Positions 16,953 to 25,376 of a stretch of 64,000 nucleotides of DNA are shown here, one piece after another. The notes below the pieces were generated by a model, which saw only the letters and a program-made list of their open reading frames with translations, made no database searches and was not told the origin of the DNA. A program made the translations under genes and the position numbers. How positions within the stretch are numbered: the first letter of the stretch is position 1; each line of letters starts with the position of its first letter. Source of the stretch: Thermoanaerobaculum sp964488355 (GTDB taxonomy: Bacteria; Acidobacteriota; Thermoanaerobaculia; Thermoanaerobaculales; Thermoanaerobaculaceae); contig CAZAUJ010000011.1 of assembly GCA_964488355.1 (NCBI GenBank), positions 28,795 through 92,794 on the forward strand, given 5' to 3'.

Positions 16953-17736
16953 GGTTAAATCATCGCAGCTTTCTGAAGCCCTCAAGCAGAAGCTGGAACG
17001 CTTTTCCGCTGGCACCACGATCTTCCGCGAAGGCGAGCCGGGTTACGAGATGTTCATCATCTTTTCCGGCAAGGTGCGCATCCTGCGCACGGTGGGGGGA
17101 GTGGGAGAAGAGCTGGCGGTTTTGCGCAAGGGCGATTTCTTCGGCGAGATGGCGGTGTTGGAGGACTTCCCGGAGCGCTCCGCCACCGCCGAGGCGATCA
17201 CGGATGTGGAGCTGCTGCGTTTGGGCAAGTCCGATTTGGAAGCCTTCCTGGCCAATTCCAAGGCGGCTTTAAGCCTGCTGGAGCGGCTGTCTGCCCGGCT
17301 GCGGGAAACCACCGAGCGGCTGGCCAAGCTCACCCAGAGCCACATCCGCGAGACATTGCTGCCGCCAGGGCCCGCCTCCCAGGGGATCGAGGCGTGGGCG
17401 GTGCTGGTGCACGCCCCCAGTGGCCGGTTGTTTCCTTTGCGGCCGGTGGGGGAAACTAGGTTGGGGCGCCACGATCCCACGACGGGAATCACTCCGGAGG
17501 TGGATCTTTCCAGCCTGGACCCGGAGCACTCCGTTTCCCGCCGGCACGCGATCATTCGCGCCCAGGAGGACGGCCTTTACCTGGTGGAGGTCAACGAGCA
17601 GACCAACGGGACCTTTGTCAACACCGTGCGGCTGGTGACCCACAAGCCCTACCAGCTGATGGATGCGGACTGGGTGCAGCTGGGTAACGTGCTCCTGCAA
17701 CTTCGCGTGTTGGCAGCCGCACCCGCGGCGGCATGA
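16945..17736 (+). CDS. Cyclic-nucleotide-binding domain plus FHA domain protein
   Basis: 263 residues from a GTG preceded by GGAGGAAGAG. Residues about 18-115 form a CRP-type cyclic nucleotide-binding domain (FREGEPGYEMFIIFSGKVRI, then GDFFGEMAVLEDFPERSATA, the phosphate-binding cassette). Residues about 165-245 are a forkhead-associated phosphothreonine-binding domain with LGRHDP, SVSRRHAII and NGTFVNT. There is no helix-turn-helix, so this is not a CRP-type transcription factor. It may link a cyclic nucleotide or related signal to a phosphorylated partner, possibly a Ser/Thr kinase substrate such as those of the kinase at 37 kb. It overlaps both neighbours (8 bp and ATGA), so it is expressed with ldcA and recG. 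Confidence 0.9.
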   Translation: MIKVKSSQLSEALKQKLERFSAGTTIFREGEPGYEMFIIFSGKVRILRTVGGVGEELAVLRKGDFFGEMAVLEDFPERSATAEAITDVELLRLGKSDLEAFLANSKAALSLLERLSARLRETTERLAKLTQSHIRETLLPPGPASQGIEAWAVLVHAPSGRLFPLRPVGETRLGRHDPTTGITPEVDLSSLDPEHSVSRRHAIIRAQEDGLYLVEVNEQTNGTFVNTVRLVTHKPYQLMDADWVQLGNVLLQLRVLAAAPAAA

Positions 17737-19802
17737 GCCTTTCCCTTGCGTCGCCCCTAGTCGCTCTCCCAGGTGTGGGCGGGCGGCGGAGCAAGTTGCT
17801 GCAAGAATATGGCTTGCTCACGGTGGGGGACCTGTTATGGTACCTCCCTCACCGCTACGAGGACCGCTCCAACCCCGCGCCCATTGGTAGCCTGACCACC
17901 CCCGACGTGACGGTGACGGTGGTGGGGGAGGTGACCGACATCAGGCAGCGACGAGCTGCCCGCAGACGGCTGGAGCTGGTGGAGGCGCTGGTCCAGGATG
18001 CCACCGGTGCCTTACCGGTGGTGTGGTTCAACCAGCCCTATGTGGCCAAAGCTCTGCGCCGGGGCGTGCGCGTTTGGCTGTACGGCCCGGTGCGTCTGGC
18101 GCGGGGTGGCTGGGGCCTGCAGATGGTTTCGCCTGAGTGGGAAGTGGAAGAGGATCAGGAGCCCCTCCACCTGGGGCGTATCGTGCCCGTTTACCGACGT
18201 CTCGGTACCCTAAGCGGTCGGCGGTTGCGCAGCCTGGTGGCGCGGGTGCTGGAAACGGTGGTGCTTGCCCCCACGCTGCTGGACCGCTACCTTCCCCCTG
18301 AGCTTCCCCCCTTGGACGTTGCTCTGCGGGAAGTGCATTTTCCTCACGAGGCGGCACAGCTCCCGCAGCTCGCCCACCGCATCTCCCCTTGGCACCGGCG
18401 CTTGGCGCTGGAGGAGTTTGCCGGCTTGGCACTGGTGCTTGAGAGAAGCCGGAAGCTGCGTGAGGAGCAAAGGGCACCCGCCTGTCAGGTGGGGGCACGG
18501 GAGCGAGAGCTGGCCCGCGCCATGCTGCCCTTTTCCCTGACGCGGGCGCAAAAGCGCGTGCTGGCGGAAATCGTCGCCGATCTGCAACGCCCCACCCCCA
18601 TGGCTCGGCTGCTGCAAGGGGATGTGGGCTCGGGGAAAACCATCGTGGCTGCCCTGGCCACGCTGGTGGTGCTGGCCTCAGGCTATCAGGTGGCCTTGTT
18701 GGCGCCGACGGAGATCCTGGCCCAGCAGCATTTCCTCAACCTGGGACGGCTGTTCGCCCCTACCGGCTTCGTGCCGCTCTTGCTCACCGGTTCCACGCCA
18801 GCAGGGGAGCGGGAAGCCATACGTCGCCGCTTGGCGGCGGGCGAGCCCTGCCTGGTGGTTGGCACCCATGCCTTGCTGGAAGAGGGGGTGAGCTTTGCCC
18901 GCTTGGGCTTGGCCATCGTGGACGAACAGCACCGCTTCGGCGCCCGTCATCGGCAGCAGCTGGTGGAAAAGGGCGAGGCACCGCACCTGCTGGTCATGAC
19001 CGCCACCCCCATTCCCCGCTCCTTGGCTTTAACCATATACGGAGATTTGCACCTTTCGGTGCTGGACGAGCTGCCACCGGGCCGTCAGCCAGTGCGCACG
19101 GTCATCCGATCGCGAGATGCCCTTCCCAAGCTGTTGGATTTTCTGCGGCAAGAGATTGCTTCCGGGGCGCAAGCGTACTGGGTTTTCCCCATCATCGAGG
19201 AATCGGAAAGCCTGGAAGCGAAGGCGCTCACCGCCCATGAAGCCTTGCTGCGCCGCCAGCTTTCTGGGATCCTGGTGGCCACCCTCCACGGGCGCATGCG
19301 GCCCGAGGATCGAGAAAAAGTCATGCGTACCTTCGCCGCTGGCGAGGTCAAGGTACTGCTCGCTACCACCGTCATCGAGGTGGGCGTGGATGTGCCGGCG
19401 GCCACGGCGATGGTCATCGAAAACCCCGAGCGCTTCGGGCTGGCGCAGCTGCACCAGCTGCGGGGTCGGGTGGGACGGGGCGGGCGCCGGTCTTTTTGCG
19501 TGCTGCTCGTGGACGAAGGGCTTGGGGAAGAGGCGCGCCGTCGGCTTGAGTTTTTTGCCCAAACCAGCGACGGCTTCGCCTTGGCCGAAGAGGACTTCCG
19601 CGCACGGGGGCCTGGGGAGCTTACCGGGTTGCGGCAATGGGGCAAGTCGGAATTTCGCGCCGCAAGCCTCTTGGTGCATCAGGCCGAGCTGGAGCTCGCA
19701 CGCACCCTGGTGCGCCACCTGTTGGCCGAGGGCAAAGGCGAGGAGCTGGAAGCCGGCCTGGTGGTCCCATCTGCCCTCGGGGACGAGGTACCGCCCGGCT
19801 AG
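17733..19802 (+). CDS. recG: ATP-dependent DNA helicase RecG
   Basis: 689 residues, normal length. RecG remodels stalled replication forks and Holliday junctions. The N-terminal wedge/OB region starts LVALPGVGGRRSKLLQE, and WYLPHRYEDRS is the usual RecG block. The motor has Walker A GDVGSGKT near residue 295, DEQHRFG (motif II), MTATPIPRSL (motif III) and the C-terminal LRGRVGRGG motif VI. The ATG overlaps the cNMP-FHA stop as ATGA. I see no missing motif or frameshift. Confidence 0.97.
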   Translation: MSLSLASPLVALPGVGGRRSKLLQEYGLLTVGDLLWYLPHRYEDRSNPAPIGSLTTPDVTVTVVGEVTDIRQRRAARRRLELVEALVQDATGALPVVWFNQPYVAKALRRGVRVWLYGPVRLARGGWGLQMVSPEWEVEEDQEPLHLGRIVPVYRRLGTLSGRRLRSLVARVLETVVLAPTLLDRYLPPELPPLDVALREVHFPHEAAQLPQLAHRISPWHRRLALEEFAGLALVLERSRKLREEQRAPACQVGARERELARAMLPFSLTRAQKRVLAEIVADLQRPTPMARLLQGDVGSGKTIVAALATLVVLASGYQVALLAPTEILAQQHFLNLGRLFAPTGFVPLLLTGSTPAGEREAIRRRLAAGEPCLVVGTHALLEEGVSFARLGLAIVDEQHRFGARHRQQLVEKGEAPHLLVMTATPIPRSLALTIYGDLHLSVLDELPPGRQPVRTVIRSRDALPKLLDFLRQEIASGAQAYWVFPIIEESESLEAKALTAHEALLRRQLSGILVATLHGRMRPEDREKVMRTFAAGEVKVLLATTVIEVGVDVPAATAMVIENPERFGLAQLHQLRGRVGRGGRRSFCVLLVDEGLGEEARRRLEFFAQTSDGFALAEEDFRARGPGELTGLRQWGKSEFRAASLLVHQAELELARTLVRHLLAEGKGEELEAGLVVPSALGDEVPPG

Positions 19803-19809
19803 CCTTGTT

Positions 19810-19815
19810 TACAAT
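19810..19815 (+). promoter_or_regulatory. -10 element TACAAT of a leaderless gene
   Basis: TACAAT begins 8 nt after the recG stop and lies 7 nt before an in-frame GTG at 19823. The ATG at 19814 sits inside the hexamer, upstream of any likely transcript start. Confidence 0.6.
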
Positions 19816-19822
19816 GGGCGTC

Positions 19823-21283
19823 GTGGCGAACGCGGAACACCTACGCTTGCTGTTGTCTCCCCAATGGCCGGTTTTCCGGCAAACAAACCCGCGCATTTCC
19901 CCCGATCTCACAGGCGCCGATTTGCGCGGGCAAGACCTGTCGGGCAAGGACCTGTCGCGGGCGGTGCTGCGGCAAGCGGACTTGCGCGGGGCCAACCTGG
20001 CAGGGGCAGACCTGAGCTTGGCGGTGGTGCAAGGCGCGGAGCTGGAAGGGGCCAACCTGGAAGGCGTCAACTTTGCCGGGGTGCGCTTGGACCTTTTGAG
20101 CCTGCGGGCCACCAACCTTCGCCGAGCGTCCTTTGCCCAGGCCAGCTTCCGCGGCACGGACTTTACCGGTGCCGACCTTTCAGGTGCGCGTCTGCCCCAG
20201 GCCAACTTGGAGGGGGCGGTGCTGCGGCACGCCAAGCTGGTGGGGGCCGACCTCACCGGTGCCGGTCTGCGCGGGGCCGTGTTGGAGGGTGCGGACCTTT
20301 CCCAAGCCACCTTGGACCAAGCCATGGCCGAGGGCGTGGATTTTTCCGCCGTGTCTTTGGAGGGGGCCAACTTTCGTTCGTTCTACGGCGTGCGGGCTAA
20401 CTTCAACAAGGCCCAGCTGGCTGGCGCCCTGTTCCACGAGGCCACCTTGCGGGAAGCCAGCTTCCTGAACGCGGAGCTGGGCGGTGCCTGCTTCGAGCGC
20501 TGCGACTTGGGCAAGAGCTCGCTGGAGGGCGCCAACTTGACCAAGGCCCGCTTTACCGCCTGTGACCTCCAGGCCTGCGACCTGCGCGGGGCCCTTTTGG
20601 CGGAGGCCACTTTTCAAGCGGTGCAGCTGGCCGCCGCCCAGCTGGCGGGTCAGGACCTGCGCCAACCGCGGCTGGAAGGGGTGTCGTTGGTGCGGGCCAA
20701 CCTCACCGGTGCCATCCTGTGCGGCCTTGCTTTGGCCAAGGCGCGCTTGGAGCACGCCAAGCTGGAAGGGGCGGACCTGCGCGAGGCCGATTTGGAACAG
20801 GCCAACCTGGAGGAAGCCAACCTGGCGGGTGCCAACCTGCGGGCCTGCAAGCTGCGGCAAGCGCGCCTGGCTCGCGTGCAGGGAGAGGATGCGGACCTTT
20901 CCGGCTGCGACTTGGTCCTGGCCGATCTCACCGGGGCGCAGCTGCGGCGTGCGGATCTGCGCTTTTCCCGCCTGATTGGTGCGGATTGCCGCCACCTCCA
21001 GCTGCAGTGGGCAGATTTGCGCCATGCGGACTTTTCCAAAGCGGTGATGAGCGGAGCCAACCTTTGGGGGGCCCGCGTGGGGGGAACGAAGCTGCCGCCG
21101 TCCGCTTGGTTTTGGCGGCTGGTGCTGTTCTTTGCGGGCCTGGTGGTGGCCGCCCGGCGCCGGCAGGAGGAGAGGCTGCAGCGAGAACACCAGCGCCGTA
21201 TTCGTGAGACGGTCAACCTCGTGCGGGAGCTGGAAGAAAAAGACCCCTACCTGCGCCGTGCGGGGGGCCGCCGCCAGCGCTAA
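19823..21283 (+). CDS. Large pentapeptide-repeat protein with C-terminal membrane segment
   Basis: 486 residues from GTG 19823 (leaderless reading; ATG 19814 gives three more residues). After about 25 residues the protein is an almost unbroken run of A(D/N)LxX pentapeptides, such as ADLRGQDLSGKDL and ANLEEANLAGANL, to about residue 425. This predicts a right-handed quadrilateral beta-helix of about 20 coils. A tryptophan-containing hydrophobic segment (WFWRLVLFFAGLVVAA) then predicts one membrane helix, followed by a basic, charged helical tail. Small pentapeptide proteins can mimic DNA and protect gyrase, but membrane attachment and this length argue against that. Its function is unknown. 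Its stop overlaps the convergent neighbour at CTAA. Confidence 0.85.
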   Translation: MANAEHLRLLLSPQWPVFRQTNPRISPDLTGADLRGQDLSGKDLSRAVLRQADLRGANLAGADLSLAVVQGAELEGANLEGVNFAGVRLDLLSLRATNLRRASFAQASFRGTDFTGADLSGARLPQANLEGAVLRHAKLVGADLTGAGLRGAVLEGADLSQATLDQAMAEGVDFSAVSLEGANFRSFYGVRANFNKAQLAGALFHEATLREASFLNAELGGACFERCDLGKSSLEGANLTKARFTACDLQACDLRGALLAEATFQAVQLAAAQLAGQDLRQPRLEGVSLVRANLTGAILCGLALAKARLEHAKLEGADLREADLEQANLEEANLAGANLRACKLRQARLARVQGEDADLSGCDLVLADLTGAQLRRADLRFSRLIGADCRHLQLQWADLRHADFSKAVMSGANLWGARVGGTKLPPSAWFWRLVLFFAGLVVAARRRQEERLQREHQRRIRETVNLVRELEEKDPYLRRAGGRRQR

Positions 21284-21846
21284 CCCTGTCCTGCCGCCTC
21301 CACATGAATGGGTTCCACCTGGACGAAATCGGTGGCTGCCAGCCGCTGGTGCAGCTCCAGCATCCCTGTCACCTCACCCGCGTAGGTGACCTGGGCGCGG
21401 TATCGGTAATGGTGCACCGGGGCGTAAAGCTCCGTGCCGCTGGCACCGGGGTCACGCTCCACCTCCTCCTTCTTTTCCTCCACTGCCACCCCGGCGGGCA
21501 CGTGGTGAAAGAGGGCACGCTGGAGCCCTTCAGCTACCTCGGGCGAGAAAGCTTCCGCCTGCCCGGAAAAGCGCAAGCATTTAACCGGCTTGCGGCTCTG
21601 AAGGCTCAGGTCCAGATGGGCACTGGCCTGGGCAAGGGCCTGCGCCAGGGAATCGGCCAGGGAGGCCCGTACCAAGAGCCGCTGGTGCGGGCCGGAAAAA
21701 AGCCAGCTAGCAATGGATTCCTTTTCCAGGGAAAGCTCCTGCTCGCACAGCACGCCTGTGGGGTCACCCGCACCCCAAACGAAGCCATGCACGAAGCCGC
21801 GAACTTTTTCCTTGTCACCTTTGACCAAGAAAAGCTCCCAATTCAT
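21280..21846 (-). CDS. Conserved-looking hypothetical protein downstream of the antiporter
   Basis: 188 residues. I do not recognise a family. The start at 21846 is chosen because GAGGTG precedes it and the product opens MNWELFLVKGDKEKVRGFVH; an in-frame extension to 21930 runs inside the antiporter gene. It has no signal peptide or membrane helix and is rich in Leu, Ala and Glu, with a basic VHHYRYRAQVTYAG stretch near the C-terminus. It follows the antiporter stop by 7 nt on the same strand, so the two form an operon and it may modulate the transporter. Its stop shares CTAA with the convergent pentapeptide gene. Confidence 0.7.
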   Translation of the reverse strand: MNWELFLVKGDKEKVRGFVHGFVWGAGDPTGVLCEQELSLEKESIASWLFSGPHQRLLVRASLADSLAQALAQASAHLDLSLQSRKPVKCLRFSGQAEAFSPEVAEGLQRALFHHVPAGVAVEEKKEEVERDPGASGTELYAPVHHYRYRAQVTYAGEVTGMLELHQRLAATDFVQVEPIHVEAAGQG

Positions 21847-21853
21847 AGGCACC

Positions 21854-23281
21854 TCACGAGAAAAACACCCATGTGACCACGATAAATGTGGGGATAAGCA
21901 CGGGCAGCGTGTACTTGAAAATGTAGCCAAAAAAGGATGGCATGGGCACGCCCTGCTCTTCCGCGATGGACTTCACCATAAAGTTGGGCGCGTTGCCAAT
22001 GTAGGTGTTGGCACCCATGAACACCGCGCCCGTGGCAATGGCCTGGAGGTAGGCGTGGTTTTCGCTGATGAGCTGAAGAACGGCCTGCCGTTCGGGTATC
22101 GCTGGGTGAAGGCGTCCTAGGGCGGTGGAAAGAAACGTTAGGTACGTGGGGGCGTTATCGAGAAACGAGGAAAGCGCGCCGGTGGCCCAGAAAAAATGCG
22201 CTGGGCTTTGCACGGCCTTGATGAGAAAGGCCAAAGCTCCCGCCTCACCGGCGCGCAGCATGGCCAGCGGTGGGATGATGGTGGCAAAGATGCCAGCGAA
22301 AAGGATGGCCACCTCCCGGATCGGCTCCCAGGAGAACTCGTTTTCCTCACGAACCCTTTTGGGGGTCGTAAGCCACGAAAGGGCAAACATCAAAAGCAGG
22401 AAAGCGTCCCGCAGGAGGTTTTGCACGTGCTGGTGCACGCCGAAAATGTTGATCTCGCCCAGGTGCAGGACGCCCGAGGCAATGACCGCTAGCAGCACGC
22501 CACCCAGGAAAAAGAAGTTATGCCAGCCCTCGACGCGCAGCTTTTCACCCCTTGGCTGCGGTATTCGCACCTCAGGGCTTTCCCTCCGCCAGAGAACCAT
22601 GTCAAGCCCAAGGTAGATGGCGAGCACAATCCCCACCACCAAAAGCATTTCCTTCCAAATGGTCAGCGTCCAAAAGAACGGCACGCCGTGCAAAAAGCCT
22701 AGAAACAGCGGCGGGTCACCCAAGGGCGTGAGCGAGCCGCCGATGTTGGCCACGAGAAAAATGAAGAACACCACCGTGTGTGCGCGGTAGCGCCTGTGCT
22801 TGTTGGCGCGCAGCAGCGGCCTAATCGTTACCATGGCTGCGCCGGTCGTTCCGATCCAGGAAGCGAGCAGGGTACCCACCGCCAACAGGGCGGCGTTGGC
22901 TCCCGGGCTGGCCCGCAGCGCGCCGCGGAGGTAAATGCCGCCACCAATGGTGAAAAGCGTGCCAATCAGAATGATGAAGGGGATGTAGTCCACGATGGCC
23001 ATGTGCAGCACCTCGTGGAGCGCTGGCGAGCCGTAGGTGGCGAGAAACGGCACCAGCAGCACCAAGGCCCAGGCGGCGGCCACCCTGGGATAACGGCGAT
23101 GCCAAAAGTGCGGTGCCAGCAAGGGGAAGAACGCAATGGAAAGCAGAATCCCGGCAAAGGGAACAGCGCTCCAGGCGGGGAGCTGCGTACCAAGGTCCAA
23201 GCTCCCCTGGTTGGCCTCGCTAAGCCCTGGCACGGCCAGCCAAGCGGCCCCCAGAAGCGCCCAACGCCAGAGCTGCCTCAT
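21854..23281 (-). CDS. Na+/H+ antiporter, NhaD/CitMHS-like (ion transporter superfamily)
   Basis: 475 residues with roughly twelve hydrophobic segments. The pattern GGSLTPLGDPPLFLGFL, with GTTGAAM before it and GANTYIGNAPNFMVKSIAEE near the C-terminus, is typical of NhaD-type antiporters and related anion transporters of the IT superfamily. The ATG at 23281 follows GAGGAGGTGGGC. A few upstream in-frame codons are ignored for lack of a site. It is the first gene of a two-gene operon and is divergent from nnr, with overlapping -10 elements. Substrate is inferred: Na+/H+ exchange is most likely, dicarboxylate transport less so. Confidence 0.85.
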   Translation of the reverse strand: MRQLWRWALLGAAWLAVPGLSEANQGSLDLGTQLPAWSAVPFAGILLSIAFFPLLAPHFWHRRYPRVAAAWALVLLVPFLATYGSPALHEVLHMAIVDYIPFIILIGTLFTIGGGIYLRGALRASPGANAALLAVGTLLASWIGTTGAAMVTIRPLLRANKHRRYRAHTVVFFIFLVANIGGSLTPLGDPPLFLGFLHGVPFFWTLTIWKEMLLVVGIVLAIYLGLDMVLWRRESPEVRIPQPRGEKLRVEGWHNFFFLGGVLLAVIASGVLHLGEINIFGVHQHVQNLLRDAFLLLMFALSWLTTPKRVREENEFSWEPIREVAILFAGIFATIIPPLAMLRAGEAGALAFLIKAVQSPAHFFWATGALSSFLDNAPTYLTFLSTALGRLHPAIPERQAVLQLISENHAYLQAIATGAVFMGANTYIGNAPNFMVKSIAEEQGVPMPSFFGYIFKYTLPVLIPTFIVVTWVFFS

Positions 23282-23325
23282 GCCCACCTCCTCGCATGCC
23301 CGCATAGGGCACACCCGCGGCAGGC

Positions 23326-23332
23326 TAGCATA
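23326..23332. promoter_or_regulatory. Overlapping divergent -10 elements (antiporter / nnr)
   Basis: TAGCAT reads forward at 23326-23331 toward nnr and TATGCT reads on the minus strand (23327-23332) toward the antiporter. The two hexamers occupy almost the same bases, so initiation in the two directions should be mutually exclusive. No strong -35 is seen on either side. Confidence 0.4.
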
Positions 23333-23379
23333 GCTTGCCTGCGGAAGAGCTTTGGGCGAGGATGAGAGGGGAGGGTGCC

Positions 23380-24921
23380 ATGGTTCCGGTGGTGGAAAGC
23401 CAAAGCATGCAGGCGGCAGACCAGCACACCATCACCCAGCTGGGACTGCCCAGCGTGGTGCTGATGGAGCGGGCAGCGGCGGCAGTGCTGGAGGTAGTGG
23501 AGAAGCATTTTTCCCCCCAGGAGCTGGTCCTGGTGCTTTGCGGCGTGGGTAACAATGGCGGTGATGGACTGGCTTTAGCCCGCCAGCGCCACGCGCGCGG
23601 GGGAGCGGTGGAGGTCTGGCTTGTGGGCGAGGAGGGACGGCTGTCGGCGGACGCGGCGGTACAGTGGCAGCTGGCGGGGGCTTTCGGAGTGCCTCGCCGG
23701 CAGCTGGCCGAGGAGGGCCAGCTCCCTGAGCTGCAGAAAAGTCTGACACACGCCGCAGGGGTGGTGGATGCGCTTTACGGTACCGGCCTCTCCCGGCCCT
23801 TGGGGGGCCTTGCGGCGGCGGTGGTGGAGGTGGTCAACGGGTCGAATTTGCCCGTGATTGCTGTTGACCTCCCCTCGGGTCTCTCGGGCTCTAGCGGTCA
23901 GCTCCTAGGGCCGGCAGTGCAGGCCCACACCACCGTCACCTTCGGGGCGCTGAAATGGGTGCACCTGCTCCCGCCGGCGGCCGGCTACTGCGGCCAGGTG
24001 GCGGTGGCGGACATTGGTATGCCACGCTGGGTACTGGAGCGGGTGGCTAGCGGCTTCCTCCTGGAAGCGGAGGACGTGGCCCGGTGGCTGCCTCTGCGGC
24101 CGGCCGATGCGCACAAGGGGCACTTTGGGCACCTGGTGCTGGTGGCCGGTCGGTTGGGACGGGCAGGGGCGGCGGCCCTTGCCGCCTCGGCGGCAGTGCG
24201 CTCCGGTGCGGGTTTGGTCACAGTAGCCACGCCGCAACCAGCTGTCTCAGCCATTCAGGCGTTGGTGCCCGAGGCGATGGTGGATGCGTTGCCAGCATGC
24301 GAGGACGGCAGCGCCAAAGGCGAAGGCATCGAGGCCAGCTTGGCCAAGGCCACAGCCGTGGCGGTGGGGCCGGGTTTGGGTTTGGGCGAAGGCCCGCGGA
24401 GCTTGCTCGCGCGCATTTTGGAGCGGTGGCAAGGCCCGTTAGTGTTGGACGCCGACGCTTTGAGCTTGCTGGCGGGAAGGTTGGAGCTGCTGCACGGACG
24501 GCAGGGCCCCACGGTGCTCACGCCGCATCCGGGTGAGCTGGGTCGGTTGTTGGGGATCAGCTCCCAGCAGGTGCAAGCCGACCGCCCCCAGGCCGCACGT
24601 CGGGCGGCGGAAGCATCTGGCGCTGCCGTGCTCCTCAAGGGCTTTCACACCCTTATCGCCGAGGGGTCTGGGGCAGTTTGGGTCAACCCCACCGGCTGCC
24701 CAGGCTTGGCCAGCGGCGGAGCAGGGGACGTGCTCACCGGTATCGTGGGTGCATACCTAGCGCAGGGCCTCCCGGGCCGGCAGGCGGCGGCCCTGGGAGC
24801 CTTTCTCCACGGTCGGGCAGCGGAGCTGGCGGGCAAGCGCTTCCCGGCAGCCATACCCGCCTCGGTGGTGGCCAGGTTTCTGCCGCGAGCCGAAGCGGAG
24901 CTGCGAGGGATGGGCCTCTAA
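23380..24921 (+). CDS. nnr: Bifunctional NAD(P)H-hydrate epimerase / dehydratase
   Basis: 513 residues. Repairs damaged NAD(P)HX: the N-terminal YjeF domain (residues about 1-210) epimerises it and the C-terminal ribokinase-like domain dehydrates it using ATP or ADP. Seen are MQAADQHTI and VLCGVGNNGGDGLALARQ in the first half, then KGHFGHLVLVAGRLGRAGA and the catalytic segment GCPGLASGGAGDVLTGIVGA in the second. The start at 23380 is preceded by GGGGAGGGTGCC. Its stop overlaps the tsaE start as TAATG, a pairing also seen in other bacteria where yjeE follows yjeF. Confidence 0.95.
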   Translation: MVPVVESQSMQAADQHTITQLGLPSVVLMERAAAAVLEVVEKHFSPQELVLVLCGVGNNGGDGLALARQRHARGGAVEVWLVGEEGRLSADAAVQWQLAGAFGVPRRQLAEEGQLPELQKSLTHAAGVVDALYGTGLSRPLGGLAAAVVEVVNGSNLPVIAVDLPSGLSGSSGQLLGPAVQAHTTVTFGALKWVHLLPPAAGYCGQVAVADIGMPRWVLERVASGFLLEAEDVARWLPLRPADAHKGHFGHLVLVAGRLGRAGAAALAASAAVRSGAGLVTVATPQPAVSAIQALVPEAMVDALPACEDGSAKGEGIEASLAKATAVAVGPGLGLGEGPRSLLARILERWQGPLVLDADALSLLAGRLELLHGRQGPTVLTPHPGELGRLLGISSQQVQADRPQAARRAAEASGAAVLLKGFHTLIAEGSGAVWVNPTGCPGLASGGAGDVLTGIVGAYLAQGLPGRQAAALGAFLHGRAAELAGKRFPAAIPASVVARFLPRAEAELRGMGL

Positions 24922-25376
24922 TGGAGTGGGAGCTTTACCTGCCCGATGAGACCGCCACGGAGCAGCTGGGGGAGCAGGTGGCGGACGAGCTGCTCCCCGG
25001 CGACCTCGTGTTGCTTTCGGGCCCACTGGGGGCTGGCAAGACCACCCTGGTGCGTGGCCTGGTGCGGCACCTGGGCGGAAACCCCGCCGAGGTTTGCTCA
25101 CCCACGTTTGTCCTGCAGGAAAGCTACCGCCTCTCGGGTGGACGCGGCATCCAAGTGTTGCACCACCTAGACCTGTACCGGCTACGCGGCCGAGACTGGA
25201 CGGCTTTTGCCGAGCTGGGGTTGGTGGAGCTGCTGGAGGAGCCGGGAGCGGTGATGGCGGTGGAATGGGCGGAAAAGCTGCCCGAGCGCGGCCTGGCGCC
25301 GCGGGTTTTGCACGTGGCTCTGGCCTGGGAAGGGGATGGCCGGCACGCGCGGCTGAGGTGGCTTGTCAGCGCTTGA
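24921..25376 (+). CDS. tsaE: tRNA threonylcarbamoyladenosine biosynthesis ATPase TsaE
   Basis: 151 residues, typical length. TsaE (YjeE) is the ATPase that resets the TsaB-TsaD complex in t6A37 tRNA modification. The Walker A loop GPLGAGKTTLVRGLVRHLG lies around residue 35. It is followed by the SPTFVLQESY and HHLDLYRL switch/Walker B region and an AVEWAEKLPE motif near the C-terminus. Translation is coupled to nnr through TAATG. The 3' end overlaps the convergent PilT-like gene by 11 bp. Confidence 0.95.
   Translation: MEWELYLPDETATEQLGEQVADELLPGDLVLLSGPLGAGKTTLVRGLVRHLGGNPAEVCSPTFVLQESYRLSGGRGIQVLHHLDLYRLRGRDWTAFAELGLVELLEEPGAVMAVEWAEKLPERGLAPRVLHVALAWEGDGRHARLRWLVSA

Noticed and set aside
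19880..21070. Repetitive DNA resembling a repeat or CRISPR-like array
   Set aside because: The periodicity is 15 nt and encodes in-frame pentapeptide repeats; there are no constant repeats with unique spacers.
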